48,587 bases of DNA from Dethiothermospora halolimnae (GCF_037577855.1 NZ_JBAKFX010000030.1:1-48587); one strand, 5' to 3'. Shown: positions 16,768 to 25,966, numbered from the stretch's first letter. A program made the numbers and translations. Notes: a model not told the origin generated them from the letters alone.

Positions 16768-17865
16768 ATGGAACAAACAGTTCTCATACTAGGTGGATAT
16801 GGTAAAGCAGGAAGTTATATAGCAGAGTTATTATTGTCAAATACAAATGTAAAAATTATTATTGCTGGAAGAAATCTTAACAAAGCAAAAATAGAAACTA
16901 GAAAATTAAATAATAAATTCTATGAAAATAGAGTATCTGCACTTAAGGTCGATGCTGGAAATTTTCAAGATCTAAAAAATGCATTTAAACTATGTGATTT
17001 AGTTATAGTTTCTTTTCCTTACAAGAATGGTCAAGAAAAGCTGGTAATAAAATCAGCAGTAGAAGCAGGGATTAATTATATTGATTTAAATGCTGATACT
17101 GATAAATATCAAGTATTAAGAGAATATTCAGAAAAGATAGAAGAACAAAGTTTAATATTTTTAACCGGAGCAGGTATTATTCCTGGTTGTCCTGCGATGT
17201 TATCTCATCTTATAGGAAATTACTATGATTCCATAGAGAAGATAAAGATTAGCTCTTTATATCGTGATAAAAATATTCCTTCTGGAGGAGTTTATGATAT
17301 TATGTCACATGCTGGGAAATCAGCTTTCACTTACAGGAAAGGTGCTTGGGAGAAATCCTCATCTTTCATGATAGATAGATTAAATTTTCATGATAAATTT
17401 AAGTCAAGGATAGGAGTTCCTATTTATCTTTTAGAATTAGAAGAAATCCCGAAGAAATTTAATCTTAGAGAGCTAGAAGCATATCAAGCAGGAATAAATC
17501 CCTTTGTCGATGGACTTTATTTTATCTGGAAGGTTTTAAACTTGAGCCATTTTGAAAGTACTTTGAATTTAGGTGTAAATTTGTTTTCATGGGGAAATGA
17601 AAAATTCACCAATCCCCCCTTTGGATTAGCTTTAAAGATTGAGGCTATAGGCGAGAAAAAAGGAGTTGTAGAAGAGTCTTCAATTTTATTGGAACATACA
17701 GATATGTATTTGGCAACAGCTATCCCTGTGGTTGCCGCAGTATTACAAATCTTTAAAGGTAACGTGGAAGTAGGGAGTAATTTTATGGGACATGTTGTGG
17801 CATCAAGGGATTATTTAAAGGTTTTAAAAGATTTAGGAATGAAAGTTACAACTAAGAATTATTAG
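16768..17865 (+). CDS. Saccharopine-dehydrogenase-like NAD(P)-binding protein
   Basis: 365 aa. The N-terminal Rossmann domain has LILGGYGKAGSYIAELLL (residues 5-22) and AGRNLNKA, typical of saccharopine dehydrogenase NADP-binding domain proteins. DLVIVSFPY and INYIDLNAD continue the fold, and the C-terminal half holds GAGIIPGCPAML, the usual start of the catalytic domain. Distant members act in lysine metabolism or polyamine synthesis, but this subgroup is uncharacterised. It has its own promoter with a palindrome, downstream of the TetR/ATC-hydrolase pair, and a terminator at 17951. Control by that TetR is possible but unproven. Confidence 0.78.
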   Translation: MEQTVLILGGYGKAGSYIAELLLSNTNVKIIIAGRNLNKAKIETRKLNNKFYENRVSALKVDAGNFQDLKNAFKLCDLVIVSFPYKNGQEKLVIKSAVEAGINYIDLNADTDKYQVLREYSEKIEEQSLIFLTGAGIIPGCPAMLSHLIGNYYDSIEKIKISSLYRDKNIPSGGVYDIMSHAGKSAFTYRKGAWEKSSSFMIDRLNFHDKFKSRIGVPIYLLELEEIPKKFNLRELEAYQAGINPFVDGLYFIWKVLNLSHFESTLNLGVNLFSWGNEKFTNPPFGLALKIEAIGEKKGVVEESSILLEHTDMYLATAIPVVAAVLQIFKGNVEVGSNFMGHVVASRDYLKVLKDLGMKVTTKNY

Positions 17866-17950
17866 AATTCATTTTGATTATAAGGTTAATCTTATTTAAG
17901 AGTTAGTAATAATATTATAATCGAATTTAAAATGGATAACAAGTAGTTAA

Positions 17951-17990
17951 AAACACATCTTCACCATTAACGGTGTATATGTGTTTTTTT
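17951..17990 (+). terminator. Terminator after saccharopine-dehydrogenase-like gene
   Basis: AAACACAT (17951-17958) pairs with ATGTGTTT (17979-17986), with an inner CACC/GGTG helix and a T run to 17990. Confidence 0.85.
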
Positions 17991-18051
17991 ATTTTGTAAC
18001 GAAAATTTCTAATGACAATAATAGATAATAGAAATAAATTAAAAAAAACTA

Positions 18052-18109
18052 TTGCATTGTTAAAAATTAGATGATATAATTCAAAATGAAATGATAATTA
18101 TTATCATTT
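18052..18109 (+). promoter_or_regulatory. feo promoter with Fur box
   Basis: TTGCAT (18052-18057), 17 bp, TATAAT (18075-18080). Starting nine bases later is a perfect 21-bp palindrome (18089-18109) of the AATGATAAT-N-ATTATCATT type, an excellent Fur box covering the transcription start. Iron repression of the feo operon is strongly implied. Confidence 0.88.
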
Positions 18110-18226
18110 ATTAAAAATAATCAATATCCATTGATTAATGTTTGCAAAGTTTTCATAATATAAAGTAACAGTGTATCTTTACATAAAAAATATTAAATAA
18201 GTAAATATACTTTTGGGGGTGTATAT

Positions 18227-18511
18227 ATGGAAAATATCATAAGCAATAAATCTATAACTAGAAACTTAAATAAAAAAAGTAGATTAGGTGGTTCAGCGAT
18301 GAATTTAGCAGAGGGAAGTATTAATACAGAATATATCATAAAAGATATTAAAACAAATGATGAAGAACTAAAGAACTTTTTATTTACATTAGGATGTTAT
18401 GAAGGGGAATCAGTGACTGTAATATCTGTACTTGCAGAGAATTATGTAATCACAGTGAAGGATGCAAGATATAGTATTGATAAGGATTTGGCTGAAGCTA
18501 TTATCATTTAG
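18227..18511 (+). CDS. feoA: FeoA-like ferrous iron transport protein
   Basis: 94 aa as read from ATG 18227 (GGGGGTG upstream), or 70 aa from an internal ATG at 18299, which also has an AGGTGG site and matches the usual FeoA length of about 75. The C-terminal 70 residues form the SH3-like FeoA fold, with FLFTLGCYEGESVTVI and YVITVKDARYSIDKDLAEAI, ending in the conserved AEAIII strand. FeoA supports FeoB in Fe(II) uptake. The 24-residue extension is basic and of unknown use; both starts may be active. First gene of a Fur-controlled operon with feoB. Confidence 0.85.
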   Translation: MENIISNKSITRNLNKKSRLGGSAMNLAEGSINTEYIIKDIKTNDEELKNFLFTLGCYEGESVTVISVLAENYVITVKDARYSIDKDLAEAIII

Positions 18512-18524
18512 TTCTATTTGGTCA

Positions 18525-18590
18525 AAAGTTAACTTCGGTTAACTTTACATATGTTTTGATGGATTCTGTGGGAGGGCTTTACTCACAGAA
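18525..18590 (+). other. Intercistronic hairpins between feoA and feoB
   Basis: AAAGTTAAC - TTCG - GTTAACTTT (18525-18546) is a perfect 9-bp stem closed by a TTCG tetraloop, followed by a second hairpin TTCTGTG / CACAGAA (18564-18590). Neither has a T tail, so they more likely protect or separate the feoA and feoB parts of the mRNA than terminate it. Confidence 0.55.
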
Positions 18591-18636
18591 AGTTAGTTAA
18601 AGTTAATGATTATAAAAAATAGGGAGGTAAATATCC

Positions 18637-20655
18637 ATGAATATGGAGAGAAACATGAAAGTAGCATTAACAGGGAACCCAAATAGTGGGAAAACAACAT
18701 TGTTTAACGCAATAACAGGTAAAATTGCCCATGTAGGGAACTGGGCAGGTGTAACTATTGACAAAAAAGAAGGGGAGATTAAGAAAAGTCTTAATAAGAC
18801 AGGTATTCAAATTACAGCTGTAGATCTTCCAGGGGCATATTCAATGTCACCTTTTACTTCGGAGGAAAGTATAACCAGTGATTTTGTTAGAGAGGAAAAT
18901 CCAGATGTTATTATTAATATCGTTGATGCTACTAACTTAAGTAGAAGTTTATTTTTTACAACTCAACTTTTGGAGCTAGGTATACCAGTTGTTGTTGCCC
19001 TAAATAAAAGTGATCTAAATAAAAAGAAAAAGACAACTATAGATGTAAATCGATTATCTAAGAGCTTAGGTTGTCCTGTGGTGGAAACAGTATCAACGAA
19101 GGGAAGCAACAACGGCTTAGAAAAGCTTATTTCTAAAGTGGGAGAGGTAAAAGATAAGACTCAAACTGCACCCTTTGACAGTAAAGGGGTAAATATGAAA
19201 GATAAAAGTGCGGTGGAAGCTTCTGATAAAAAAAGATATAAGTTTGTCAAAGAAATTGTTTCAAAAGTAGAAGATAGAAAAGTAAGTAGCAACAGTCAAA
19301 CCAAGCAGGATGCAGTTGATAGAATTTTAGCCCACAAATGGTTAGGAATTCCCATCTTTGCAATAGTTATGTGGGCAGTTTTCTCAATTTCACAAACCCA
19401 TGTAGGACCATTTATAGCAGATACATTTGGCGGTTGGATTGATTCGTTCCGTGTTTGGGTAGAAGGATTACTTGGGGATGGAGTATCACCTGTACTTTCT
19501 TCAATCTTATTGGACGGTATTATTGGTGGAGTTGGAGCTGTGGTTGGTTTCTTACCCCTTATTATGGTATTATTTTTCCTATTAGCATTACTTGAAGATT
19601 GTGGCTATATGGCCCGTGTTGCTGTTGTTATGGACCGTTTCTTTAAGCGTGTGGGTTTATCAGGGAAATCAATTATTCCTATGGTTATAGGAGTTGGATG
19701 CGCTATTCCCGGTGTTATGGCAACGAGAACAATTAAAAACGAAAGACAAAGAAGAACAACTGCAATGCTAACACCCTTTATGCCATGTGGAGCTAAATTA
19801 CCTGTTATAGCACTGTTTGCAGGAGTATTCTTTAATGATGCAGCATGGGTAGGAGTTACTATGTATTTTATAGGTATTGCCATTATTATTTTAGGAGCTT
19901 TAACGGTAGTAAGAATAACAGGAGAGAAACATGCAAGATCATTCTTTATTATGGAATTACCAGAGTATAGATTTCCAAGTATCAAAAGGGCTATAATATC
20001 AATGTTTTCTAGAGCCAAAGCATTTATAATTAAAGCTGGTACCATCATATTACTGTGTAATGCAGCGGTGCAGATCATGCAGACATTCAACTGGAAATTC
20101 CAAGTCGTTGCCGAAGGGGCACAGGATACAAGTATTTTGGCAAGTATCGCATCACCATTCGCCATTCTATTAGTACCTTTAGGATTTGGTGTATGGCAAT
20201 TAGCGGCAGCAGCGATTACAGGTTTCATAGCAAAGGAAAATGTAGTAGGAACGTTAGCTGTAGTATATGGTATTACAAACTTTATTGATACGGAGGAATT
20301 TGCCCTTGTTTCTGGAAGCTCAGATGTTGCTGAGGTAATGGGCTTAACATCAGTTGCGGCATTAGCATACTTAATGTTCAATTTATTTACACCACCTTGT
20401 TTTGCTGCTATTGGCGCTATGAACTCTGAAATGGAGAATAAAAAGTGGTTATGGGGTGGCATTGCCTTCCAATTTGGTATGGGCTATACAGTTGCATTTA
20501 TTACTTATCAACTAGGAACACTGGTAACAACAGGTGCTTTAGGTAGTGGTTTTATACCAGGATTAATTGCTGTGGCAGCAATGATTGGTTGTGTTGTGTA
20601 TCTTATGAAAAAAGGTGATAAAAAGGCCCAGAGTAAGTTAGCATTAAGTTCTTAG
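18637..20655 (+). CDS. feoB: Ferrous iron transport protein B
   Basis: 672-aa inner-membrane Fe(II) transporter. The N-terminal G domain shows G1 GNPNSGKT (13-20), G3 DLPG (63-66) and G4 NKSD (123-126). After a linker, the membrane part carries the two Gate regions, with the metal-handling cysteine in GVGCAIPGVMATR and the matching PFMPCGAKLP segment, plus NLFTPPCFAAIG near the end. About eight hydrophobic helices are visible. ATG 18637 has GGAGG nine bases upstream; ATG 18655 is an alternative. It lies in an operon with feoA and a small Cys-rich protein, under a Fur box. Confidence 0.97.
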   Translation: MNMERNMKVALTGNPNSGKTTLFNAITGKIAHVGNWAGVTIDKKEGEIKKSLNKTGIQITAVDLPGAYSMSPFTSEESITSDFVREENPDVIINIVDATNLSRSLFFTTQLLELGIPVVVALNKSDLNKKKKTTIDVNRLSKSLGCPVVETVSTKGSNNGLEKLISKVGEVKDKTQTAPFDSKGVNMKDKSAVEASDKKRYKFVKEIVSKVEDRKVSSNSQTKQDAVDRILAHKWLGIPIFAIVMWAVFSISQTHVGPFIADTFGGWIDSFRVWVEGLLGDGVSPVLSSILLDGIIGGVGAVVGFLPLIMVLFFLLALLEDCGYMARVAVVMDRFFKRVGLSGKSIIPMVIGVGCAIPGVMATRTIKNERQRRTTAMLTPFMPCGAKLPVIALFAGVFFNDAAWVGVTMYFIGIAIIILGALTVVRITGEKHARSFFIMELPEYRFPSIKRAIISMFSRAKAFIIKAGTIILLCNAAVQIMQTFNWKFQVVAEGAQDTSILASIASPFAILLVPLGFGVWQLAAAAITGFIAKENVVGTLAVVYGITNFIDTEEFALVSGSSDVAEVMGLTSVAALAYLMFNLFTPPCFAAIGAMNSEMENKKWLWGGIAFQFGMGYTVAFITYQLGTLVTTGALGSGFIPGLIAVAAMIGCVVYLMKKGDKKAQSKLALSS

Positions 20656-20664
20656 GAGGAGATT

Positions 20665-20817
20665 ATGGGAGATATAATTGTAATTTTAATAATATTAGCA
20701 ATAGTATGTGGAGCAGTAGCAAAAATTATTATTGAAAAGAAAAAAGGAGTTAAATGTATTGGGTGTCCCCATGGCGGAACCAGTGAAAAAAGTTGTAGTT
20801 GTAATACTAAAAAGTAG
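20665..20817 (+). CDS. FeoB-associated Cys-rich membrane protein
   Basis: 50 aa, beginning nine bases after the feoB stop with a strong AGGAGGA site. One N-terminal membrane helix (residues 4-22, Ile/Leu/Val rich) is followed by a basic stretch and a short tail with CIGCPHGG and SCSC, four cysteines in all. This is the layout of the FeoB-associated Cys-rich family (PF12669) found after feoB in many Firmicutes. It probably helps iron transfer or FeoB assembly at the membrane. Confidence 0.9.
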   Translation: MGDIIVILIILAIVCGAVAKIIIEKKKGVKCIGCPHGGTSEKSCSCNTKK

Positions 20818-20870
20818 TATAACAATTTTAAATAATAAATTAGTTGTGGGGATTAGGCATCCCATCAACG

Positions 20871-20912
20871 ATTATAACAACCCGAATAAATATTTATTCG
20901 GGTTGTTATAAT
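20871..20912. terminator. Bidirectional terminator between feo operon and GNAT gene
   Basis: A 42-bp perfect palindrome (core AACCCGAATAAAT and complement) between the convergent feo operon and the minus-strand acetyltransferase gene. Confidence 0.88.
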
Positions 20913-20916
20913 GCAA

Positions 20917-21771
20917 CTATCCTAACCACTTATACATCTCTAATTGATTTATTGGTGCAATGGTCATATTATAGTGATTAGCAAATGTATGTATTTGATG
21001 ATTATTAGAATACATAATATTTAGTACTTCAGGTTTTAAGTCTGTAATGACTCTATTTAGTAATGCTTTTCCATAACCCTTATTTCTTTTTTCAGGATGA
21101 ACCCACAAATAGAACACTCGATTGTTTGTAGCAACAATACCTGCGACAATATTATCATTGTCCTTTATACCATAAAAATGACAAGGGATAGATTTAAAGT
21201 ATGGAAATGCCCCTTGCCAAGGAAGATGGGAATGATCTACCCTTCGCAATGAGTAAATATCATCATAAGTCATTTGCTGTACTTTTTTTTCTAGATAATC
21301 CCTATCTATAGTTAGTGGATTTCTACCATCTAGATTCCACGTTCTGTAAGTTAAATCATATGTTTTTTCATATCCCATATTTTTATAGAATTTTATAGCA
21401 CGGTCATTACCATTAATAACTTCAAGGAATAATTGTCTACATCCAATTTCCACTGCAGTTTTTTCATGTAGTTTAAATAATCTCTGGGCAAGTCCCGTTC
21501 CCCTTTCTGTGGGAACCACTGCCATGCCTCCACATCTTAGAGTTTTAAAATCTTCGTTAAGTTTAATGCCTGATAGAATAACACCTACAGGTGTATCTTT
21601 TTTAAAAGCAATGTATGAAAGATTTCTATCATTACCTTCTGGTCCGAAGAACCTATTAACGAATGAAGCTTCATCCATTTGAACTTGGACTATGTAGTCT
21701 GAAAATCCTTCTGTAAAAGCTCTAAAAATTTGTGAATCTGATACTTCTGAGCATTTTTTAATCTTATACAT
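20917..21771 (-). CDS. Double-domain GNAT acetyltransferase
   Basis: 284 aa. Two GNAT folds are visible. The first has GMAVVPTERGTGLAQRLFKL, the acetyl-CoA pyrophosphate loop, then NDRAIKFYKNMGYEK. The second has LWVHPEKRNKGYGKALLNRV near residue 230. GTG at 21777 also opens the frame, but the GGGGGGAG site fits ATG 21771. Substrate unknown; such tandem GNAT proteins often modify small molecules or act in resistance. Monocistronic, convergent with feo. Confidence 0.85.
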   Translation of the reverse strand: MYKIKKCSEVSDSQIFRAFTEGFSDYIVQVQMDEASFVNRFFGPEGNDRNLSYIAFKKDTPVGVILSGIKLNEDFKTLRCGGMAVVPTERGTGLAQRLFKLHEKTAVEIGCRQLFLEVINGNDRAIKFYKNMGYEKTYDLTYRTWNLDGRNPLTIDRDYLEKKVQQMTYDDIYSLRRVDHSHLPWQGAFPYFKSIPCHFYGIKDNDNIVAGIVATNNRVFYLWVHPEKRNKGYGKALLNRVITDLKPEVLNIMYSNNHQIHTFANHYNMTIAPINQLEMYKWLG

Positions 21772-21777
21772 ATCCAC

Positions 21778-22143
21778 TACTCCCCCCCTTTAGATATTTT
21801 TAATAGGCAGTTTGTGTTTTAATTATATCATGATATATTTTTACATACAATAAATATATTACCATGTGGGGATTGTTTAGTATAAGCCTGTTTCAGTTTA
21901 TAAATAGTAATATAAAAGTTAGAGATTCACTTGCTGCTATGTATTTAAATGATTAATCAAGGAAGAGTTTTTGTTTAAGGAGTAGTAGATATGCAGAAAG
22001 TATTATATGATAAATAAATTGAAAATGGAAAAGCAAGTTCTTAGTTTTCTAAAGAATTATCTTTATTATATATAAGTTAGTACCATGAAGGTTTGGGTAT
22101 ATTATAACTGAATTAATAATTATATTGTAAAGGAGAGAAGACA
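21778..22143. other. Intergenic gap without a recognisable gene
   Basis: AT-rich divergent region between the GNAT gene (minus) and the ZIP transporter (plus). Only very short frames occur, the best being an 8-codon MQKVLYDK at about 21990 with a GGAG site, which is not convincing. It should hold both promoters, but I cannot place them reliably. Confidence 0.4.
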
Positions 22144-22965
22144 ATGATCGAATGGTTATCACAATTTTCAGCAGTTAATCAAGCATTAATCGGCACATTA
22201 TTTACCTGGGCAGTTACGGCATTAGGTGCTTCTTTGGTGTTTTTCTTTAAGGAGATTAATAAAAACTTCTTAAATGGTATGTTAGGGTTTGCAGCAGGTG
22301 TAATGATTGCAGCAAGTTTTTGGTCTCTATTGGCACCGGGGATTGAAATGGCAGAAGAGTTAAATCAAATAGCTTGGCTAACGGCTGCTATTGGTTTTCT
22401 AGGTGGTGGAGCCTTTCTATTTGCTGTAGATAAGATATTACCCCATTTACATCGAGGGCTTGATCGTTCTGAAGCAGAAGGTATTAAAACAAGCTGGCAA
22501 AGGAGTGTTCTTCTTGTATTAGCTATTACCCTACATAATATTCCGGAAGGATTAGCAGTGGGAGTAGCTTTTGGTGCAGTTGCCTATGGCATACCATCAG
22601 CATCCCTGTCAGGAGCTGTTGCATTGGCAATAGGTATTGGATTACAAAATTTTCCTGAAGGAGCAGCAGTTTCTATTCCCCTTAGACGAGAAGGACTTTC
22701 TCGTAGAAAGGCATTCCTATTAGGGCAGGCATCAGGAATTGTTGAGCCTATAGCAGGGGTTATTGGAGCCCTAGCGGTTGTGGCAATGCGACCATTATTA
22801 CCCTATGCATTGGCCTTTGCAGCAGGGGCAATGATTTATGTGGTTGTAGAGGAGTTAATTCCTGAAGGGCAATCGAATGAAGGGGCAGTAAAAACAGACA
22901 TTGCAACTATTGGGTGTATGCTTGGTTTCACTGTTATGATGATTTTAGATGTTGCATTAGGTTAA
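22144..22965 (+). CDS. ZIP-family divalent metal transporter
   Basis: 273-aa membrane protein with about eight helices. The two signature metal-binding helices are clear: ITLHNIPEGLAVGVAFG near residue 130 and GIGLQNFPEGAAVSIPLRREG near 170, the paired H/N-x-P-E-G motifs of ZupT/GufA-type ZIP proteins. The cytoplasmic loop before them has LPHLHRG, a His-containing segment. It imports or exchanges zinc and similar ions. No Zur-like palindrome is obvious upstream. RBS AAAGGAGAG. Confidence 0.93.
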   Translation: MIEWLSQFSAVNQALIGTLFTWAVTALGASLVFFFKEINKNFLNGMLGFAAGVMIAASFWSLLAPGIEMAEELNQIAWLTAAIGFLGGGAFLFAVDKILPHLHRGLDRSEAEGIKTSWQRSVLLVLAITLHNIPEGLAVGVAFGAVAYGIPSASLSGAVALAIGIGLQNFPEGAAVSIPLRREGLSRRKAFLLGQASGIVEPIAGVIGALAVVAMRPLLPYALAFAAGAMIYVVVEELIPEGQSNEGAVKTDIATIGCMLGFTVMMILDVALG

Positions 22966-23064
22966 TTAATACATTAAAAGCCAATAAAGAATATTATAAA
23001 AGTTACAATTCCCCCTTCATTCCATAATAAGGTTCTAAGTAAGGAATAATTTAAATATGTGGGG

Positions 23065-23114
23065 AATCATATTAATATGGGGACACTCTGAAATATCTCC
23101 ATATTAATATGATT
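23065..23114. terminator. Hairpin shared by ZIP gene and histidine-kinase remnant
   Basis: 19-bp arms (23065-23083 and 23096-23114) with one G-T pair and a 12-nt loop, between the plus-strand ZIP gene and the minus-strand kinase fragment. T-rich but without a long T run. Confidence 0.55.
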
Positions 23115-23194
23115 TAGTTAATTATGGGGAAAAATGGATTAGTTAAGATTAGTTTAATAAGATAATTACTTCTGTTAATATAATTATTCATATA

Positions 23195-23436
23195 CTAATT
23201 TATGGTACCTAGTCTTATCTCAAAAACAGTTTTTCTATTATTATTCTTAACACTAACTTCACCCTGTGTATTTCAACAATACTTTTTACAATTGCAAGAT
23301 TAAGGTTTGTACCAGCTTTTTTCCTAGAACTTGATTTTTCCACACCATATAATTTGTCAAAAATATAGATGAAATTATTTGCTGGTATATTTTGGGTATA
23401 ATTTTCTATATAACATACAGTTAAGAGAAAAAGGGA
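23195..23436 (-). pseudogene. Decayed sensor histidine kinase (ATPase domain fragment)
   Basis: The minus strand encodes the C-terminal end of a HATPase_c domain in two frames. The first reads VCYIENYTQNIPANNF, then IFDKLYGVEKSSSRKKAG and NLNLAIVKSIVEIH; after a frameshift near 23262-23268 the sequence continues GEVSVKNNNRKTVFEIRL to a TAG at 23195. The F-box (IFDKLYGVEKS) is well kept, but the G2 box GTGLGLA has become GTNLNLA, losing two glycines. HisKA, sensor and response regulator are absent here, so this is a relic. Confidence 0.8.
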
Positions 23437-23506
23437 TTTATTGTATAAACATAGAATATTAAAAAGAATAACTCTAGTATTAGAAAATATATAGAGGTGA
23501 AAATTT

Positions 23507-24331
23507 ATGTCTAGAAAATTATTTTGTGAATTATCTCCCTTTACCTATAGAATATCTGTTACCAAAGAAATATTAATAAGAAGATTAAAATGGATAATTG
23601 ACAATAATAACTATGCCAATACAATAATAACTAAAAAATTATCCAACAAGGTATATACCCATAAATCTCTAATAAGAAGAAAATTGGGAAACGTAAACAT
23701 GAAACTACAGGAGAACAAAGCTGTTAATTTAAAATTAGCAGCTTCCAAGATAAATGGAATAATTATATTACCCAAAGAAGTATTTTCATTTTGGAAATTA
23801 GTAGGTAATTGTACAGAGTTAAAGGGATATAAAGAAGGTTTAGTTATAAAATCAGGAAAATCAAGTAGAGGTATAGGTGGTGGACTATGCCAATTTACAA
23901 ATCTAATCCATTGGATGATTTTGCATAGTTCATTGGAGATTATAGAACATCATCATCATAATCAAATAGATATGTTTCCCGACTATGGAAGACAGGTCCC
24001 CTTTGGGACAGGCACTTCAGTGATGTATAATTATTTAGACTATCAATTTGTGAACAATACTGATCAAGCATTTCAATTAATTATTTATACAACAGATAAA
24101 TATCTTTGTGGAGAATTGAGAAGTGAAAAAAGTCTTAAGTATTCATATCACATAGTAGAAGAAAATAAGCATTTTACTAAGGAAAAGGATAACTATTATA
24201 GAAACAATGAAATATATAGAAAGAAAGTAGATAAGAGGACAGGTAATTTAATTGATAAAACTTTGATAAAAAGAAATCATTCAAAAGTACTTTATGATAA
24301 AAAATTTATACCCACTAAATTAATTAAGTAA
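23507..24331 (+). CDS. VanW-family protein
   Basis: 274 aa. The VanW domain (PF04294) is full: LKLAASKINGIIILPKEVF, FSFWKLVGNCTELKGYKEG, GIGGGLCQFTNLIHW, IEHHHHNQ and FPDYG-RQVPFGTG follow in the usual order. VanW occurs in vanB-type glycopeptide-resistance clusters and widely in Clostridia; its function is unknown. No signal peptide or G5 domain is present, so this is the short intracellular form. Ribosome binding site AGAGGTGA. A decayed kinase fragment lies on the opposite strand just upstream, but no van ligase or dipeptidase genes are near. Confidence 0.9.
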   Translation: MSRKLFCELSPFTYRISVTKEILIRRLKWIIDNNNYANTIITKKLSNKVYTHKSLIRRKLGNVNMKLQENKAVNLKLAASKINGIIILPKEVFSFWKLVGNCTELKGYKEGLVIKSGKSSRGIGGGLCQFTNLIHWMILHSSLEIIEHHHHNQIDMFPDYGRQVPFGTGTSVMYNYLDYQFVNNTDQAFQLIIYTTDKYLCGELRSEKSLKYSYHIVEENKHFTKEKDNYYRNNEIYRKKVDKRTGNLIDKTLIKRNHSKVLYDKKFIPTKLIK

Positions 24332-24418
24332 AAGGAAATAAATATATCTTAAATTATAATAAATATAGAAATCCAATTTAAAATGTCGAAAAATGTATTA
24401 AAATGACTAAAAACATGT

Positions 24419-24424
24419 TATAAT
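24419..24424 (+). promoter_or_regulatory. Extended -10 promoter of chemotaxis receptor gene
   Basis: TGT-TATAAT (24416-24424), 44 bp before the ATG at 24468. A TGTCGAA heptamer, the Spo0A box consensus, occurs about 30 bp upstream (24384-24390); it may be chance. Confidence 0.4.
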
Positions 24425-24467
24425 TTAAGATATATTAAAATAAAAATTTATGAAAGGGGTATAAAAA

Positions 24468-25925
24468 ATGGATCGAACTTACAAAGGGAATAAACTAATT
24501 TCTATAGTATTATGGATTTCTTTTCTTTTATTTGCCTTAGCTTCTGTGGCTAGTAAGACGCCAATCGAAGCATTAATAGCTGGAGGAGTAACTTGTATTT
24601 TAACTAGTCTTTTAACTTATAAACGGATCTTTGAGGGTTATATAAAGTATGTAGCAATAATAGGGTTATCACTACTAAGTTTTTTTTCGGTAATATCAAA
24701 ACCCCATATAGCATCTTATCTAAGTGTTTATTATAATATTGCAATTATTACTTTATATCATGATTATAGACCTATTATTGCAGTAGGGGCTATTAATCTA
24801 GCTCTAACAAATTATTACTTTTTTACATATAGAAATTCAATGTTTCAAGAATTTACAAGTGCAGGTTTGGTAACTCTTAATTTAACTATAATTTTAATAT
24901 GTATTGTATTAATATTTCAAAGTAGAATTGGAAGTGGCATGAGGTCAGATTTAGAAAAGAGTAGCATATCAGCGGAAGAGGATAAAAATAAGGTTCAGAA
25001 CTTATTAAAAGAAGTAAAGATGGCTATTCAAACCCTTAGTAGTTTTAGTACAAATCTTATGGAAAATGTATCGACTATGGGAGAAATATCAAATGAATTG
25101 ACCATTGCTTTTTCAGAAATAGCAAATAGTGTAGAAAGTCAGGCTAGTAGCATTGTGGACATAAATACTTCTATGAAAAACAATAATCAAGAAGTTCAAA
25201 CACTGAAACAAAGCTCTATATATATGAGGGATTTATCTAATGCAACTTCTAAAGTAAATCAAGATGGTAACAAGAGTATTGGTAGCTTAAATGAAGAGAT
25301 AATTTATGTTAATGAAGGGATATTGGATACGGTAAACCTTATGGAGGAATTAAATGATAAGTCTTTAAAAATTGGAAATATTGTAAACTCAATAAATGAT
25401 ATTGCAGAACAAACCAATTTATTAGCTCTAAATGCATCTATTGAAGCTGCCCGTGCAGGGGAGCATGGTAAAGGTTTTGCCGTAGTTGCTGATGAAATTA
25501 GAAAATTAGCAGAAAATTCTACAAATTCTACAGATGAGATAGCTAAAATATTATTGGAAGTTCAAGAAAAATCTCAACAGGTAACAGAAAAAGTAGGAAC
25601 AGTTCAAATACGATTTGAAGGTAGTAAGGAACTAATAGAAAAGGTTAATAATATATTTGAAGAGATTGATAAAAACACAGATAATGTACTTAATCAGGCT
25701 AATAACATGGATGATATGGTTCAAGGTTTAAAGGAGCGTTCAGAGACTATTATGGACGAGGTAGGATCTATAGCAAGTATAACAGAGGAGAATTCAGCAT
25801 CTGTAGAGCAAGTTACTGCAAGTGCGAATGAACAGAATAATAGAATTGAAGATATTATAAAAAGTTTCAAGTCATTAGAAGAGCTAACGAAGAAATTAGA
25901 AAGTATGGTTGATTCTAAAGAATAA
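24468..25925 (+). CDS. Methyl-accepting chemotaxis protein with a multi-helix membrane domain
   Basis: 485 aa. The first 150 residues form about six closely spaced hydrophobic helices with no extracellular ligand domain. After a coiled-coil stretch comes the MCP signalling domain, whose hairpin tip is unmistakable: AEQTNLLALNASIEAARAGE, then HGKGFAVVADEIRKLAENS (about residues 307-345). A C-terminal ITEENSASVEQVTASANEQ helix carries likely methylation sites. HAMP is not obvious. The architecture suggests sensing of membrane or internal state. No CheA/CheW genes are near. A terminator follows at 25967. Confidence 0.92.
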   Translation: MDRTYKGNKLISIVLWISFLLFALASVASKTPIEALIAGGVTCILTSLLTYKRIFEGYIKYVAIIGLSLLSFFSVISKPHIASYLSVYYNIAIITLYHDYRPIIAVGAINLALTNYYFFTYRNSMFQEFTSAGLVTLNLTIILICIVLIFQSRIGSGMRSDLEKSSISAEEDKNKVQNLLKEVKMAIQTLSSFSTNLMENVSTMGEISNELTIAFSEIANSVESQASSIVDINTSMKNNNQEVQTLKQSSIYMRDLSNATSKVNQDGNKSIGSLNEEIIYVNEGILDTVNLMEELNDKSLKIGNIVNSINDIAEQTNLLALNASIEAARAGEHGKGFAVVADEIRKLAENSTNSTDEIAKILLEVQEKSQQVTEKVGTVQIRFEGSKELIEKVNNIFEEIDKNTDNVLNQANNMDDMVQGLKERSETIMDEVGSIASITEENSASVEQVTASANEQNNRIEDIIKSFKSLEELTKKLESMVDSKE

Positions 25926-25966
25926 ACAAGGAAAGTTGTAAAAGTTCTTAAATCAGTACAAAGATC

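Noticed and set aside
19605..20462. 285-codon minus-strand frame inside feoB
   Set aside because: Shadow of feoB; antisense to a fully conserved gene, no initiation signal.
23507..24331. Functional glycopeptide-resistance cluster
   Set aside because: VanW alone does not confer resistance; no vanH, ligase, vanX or intact two-component genes are present.
24384..24390. Spo0A-box heptamer TGTCGAA upstream of the chemotaxis receptor
   Set aside because: A 7-mer occurs often by chance; no second box or known link.
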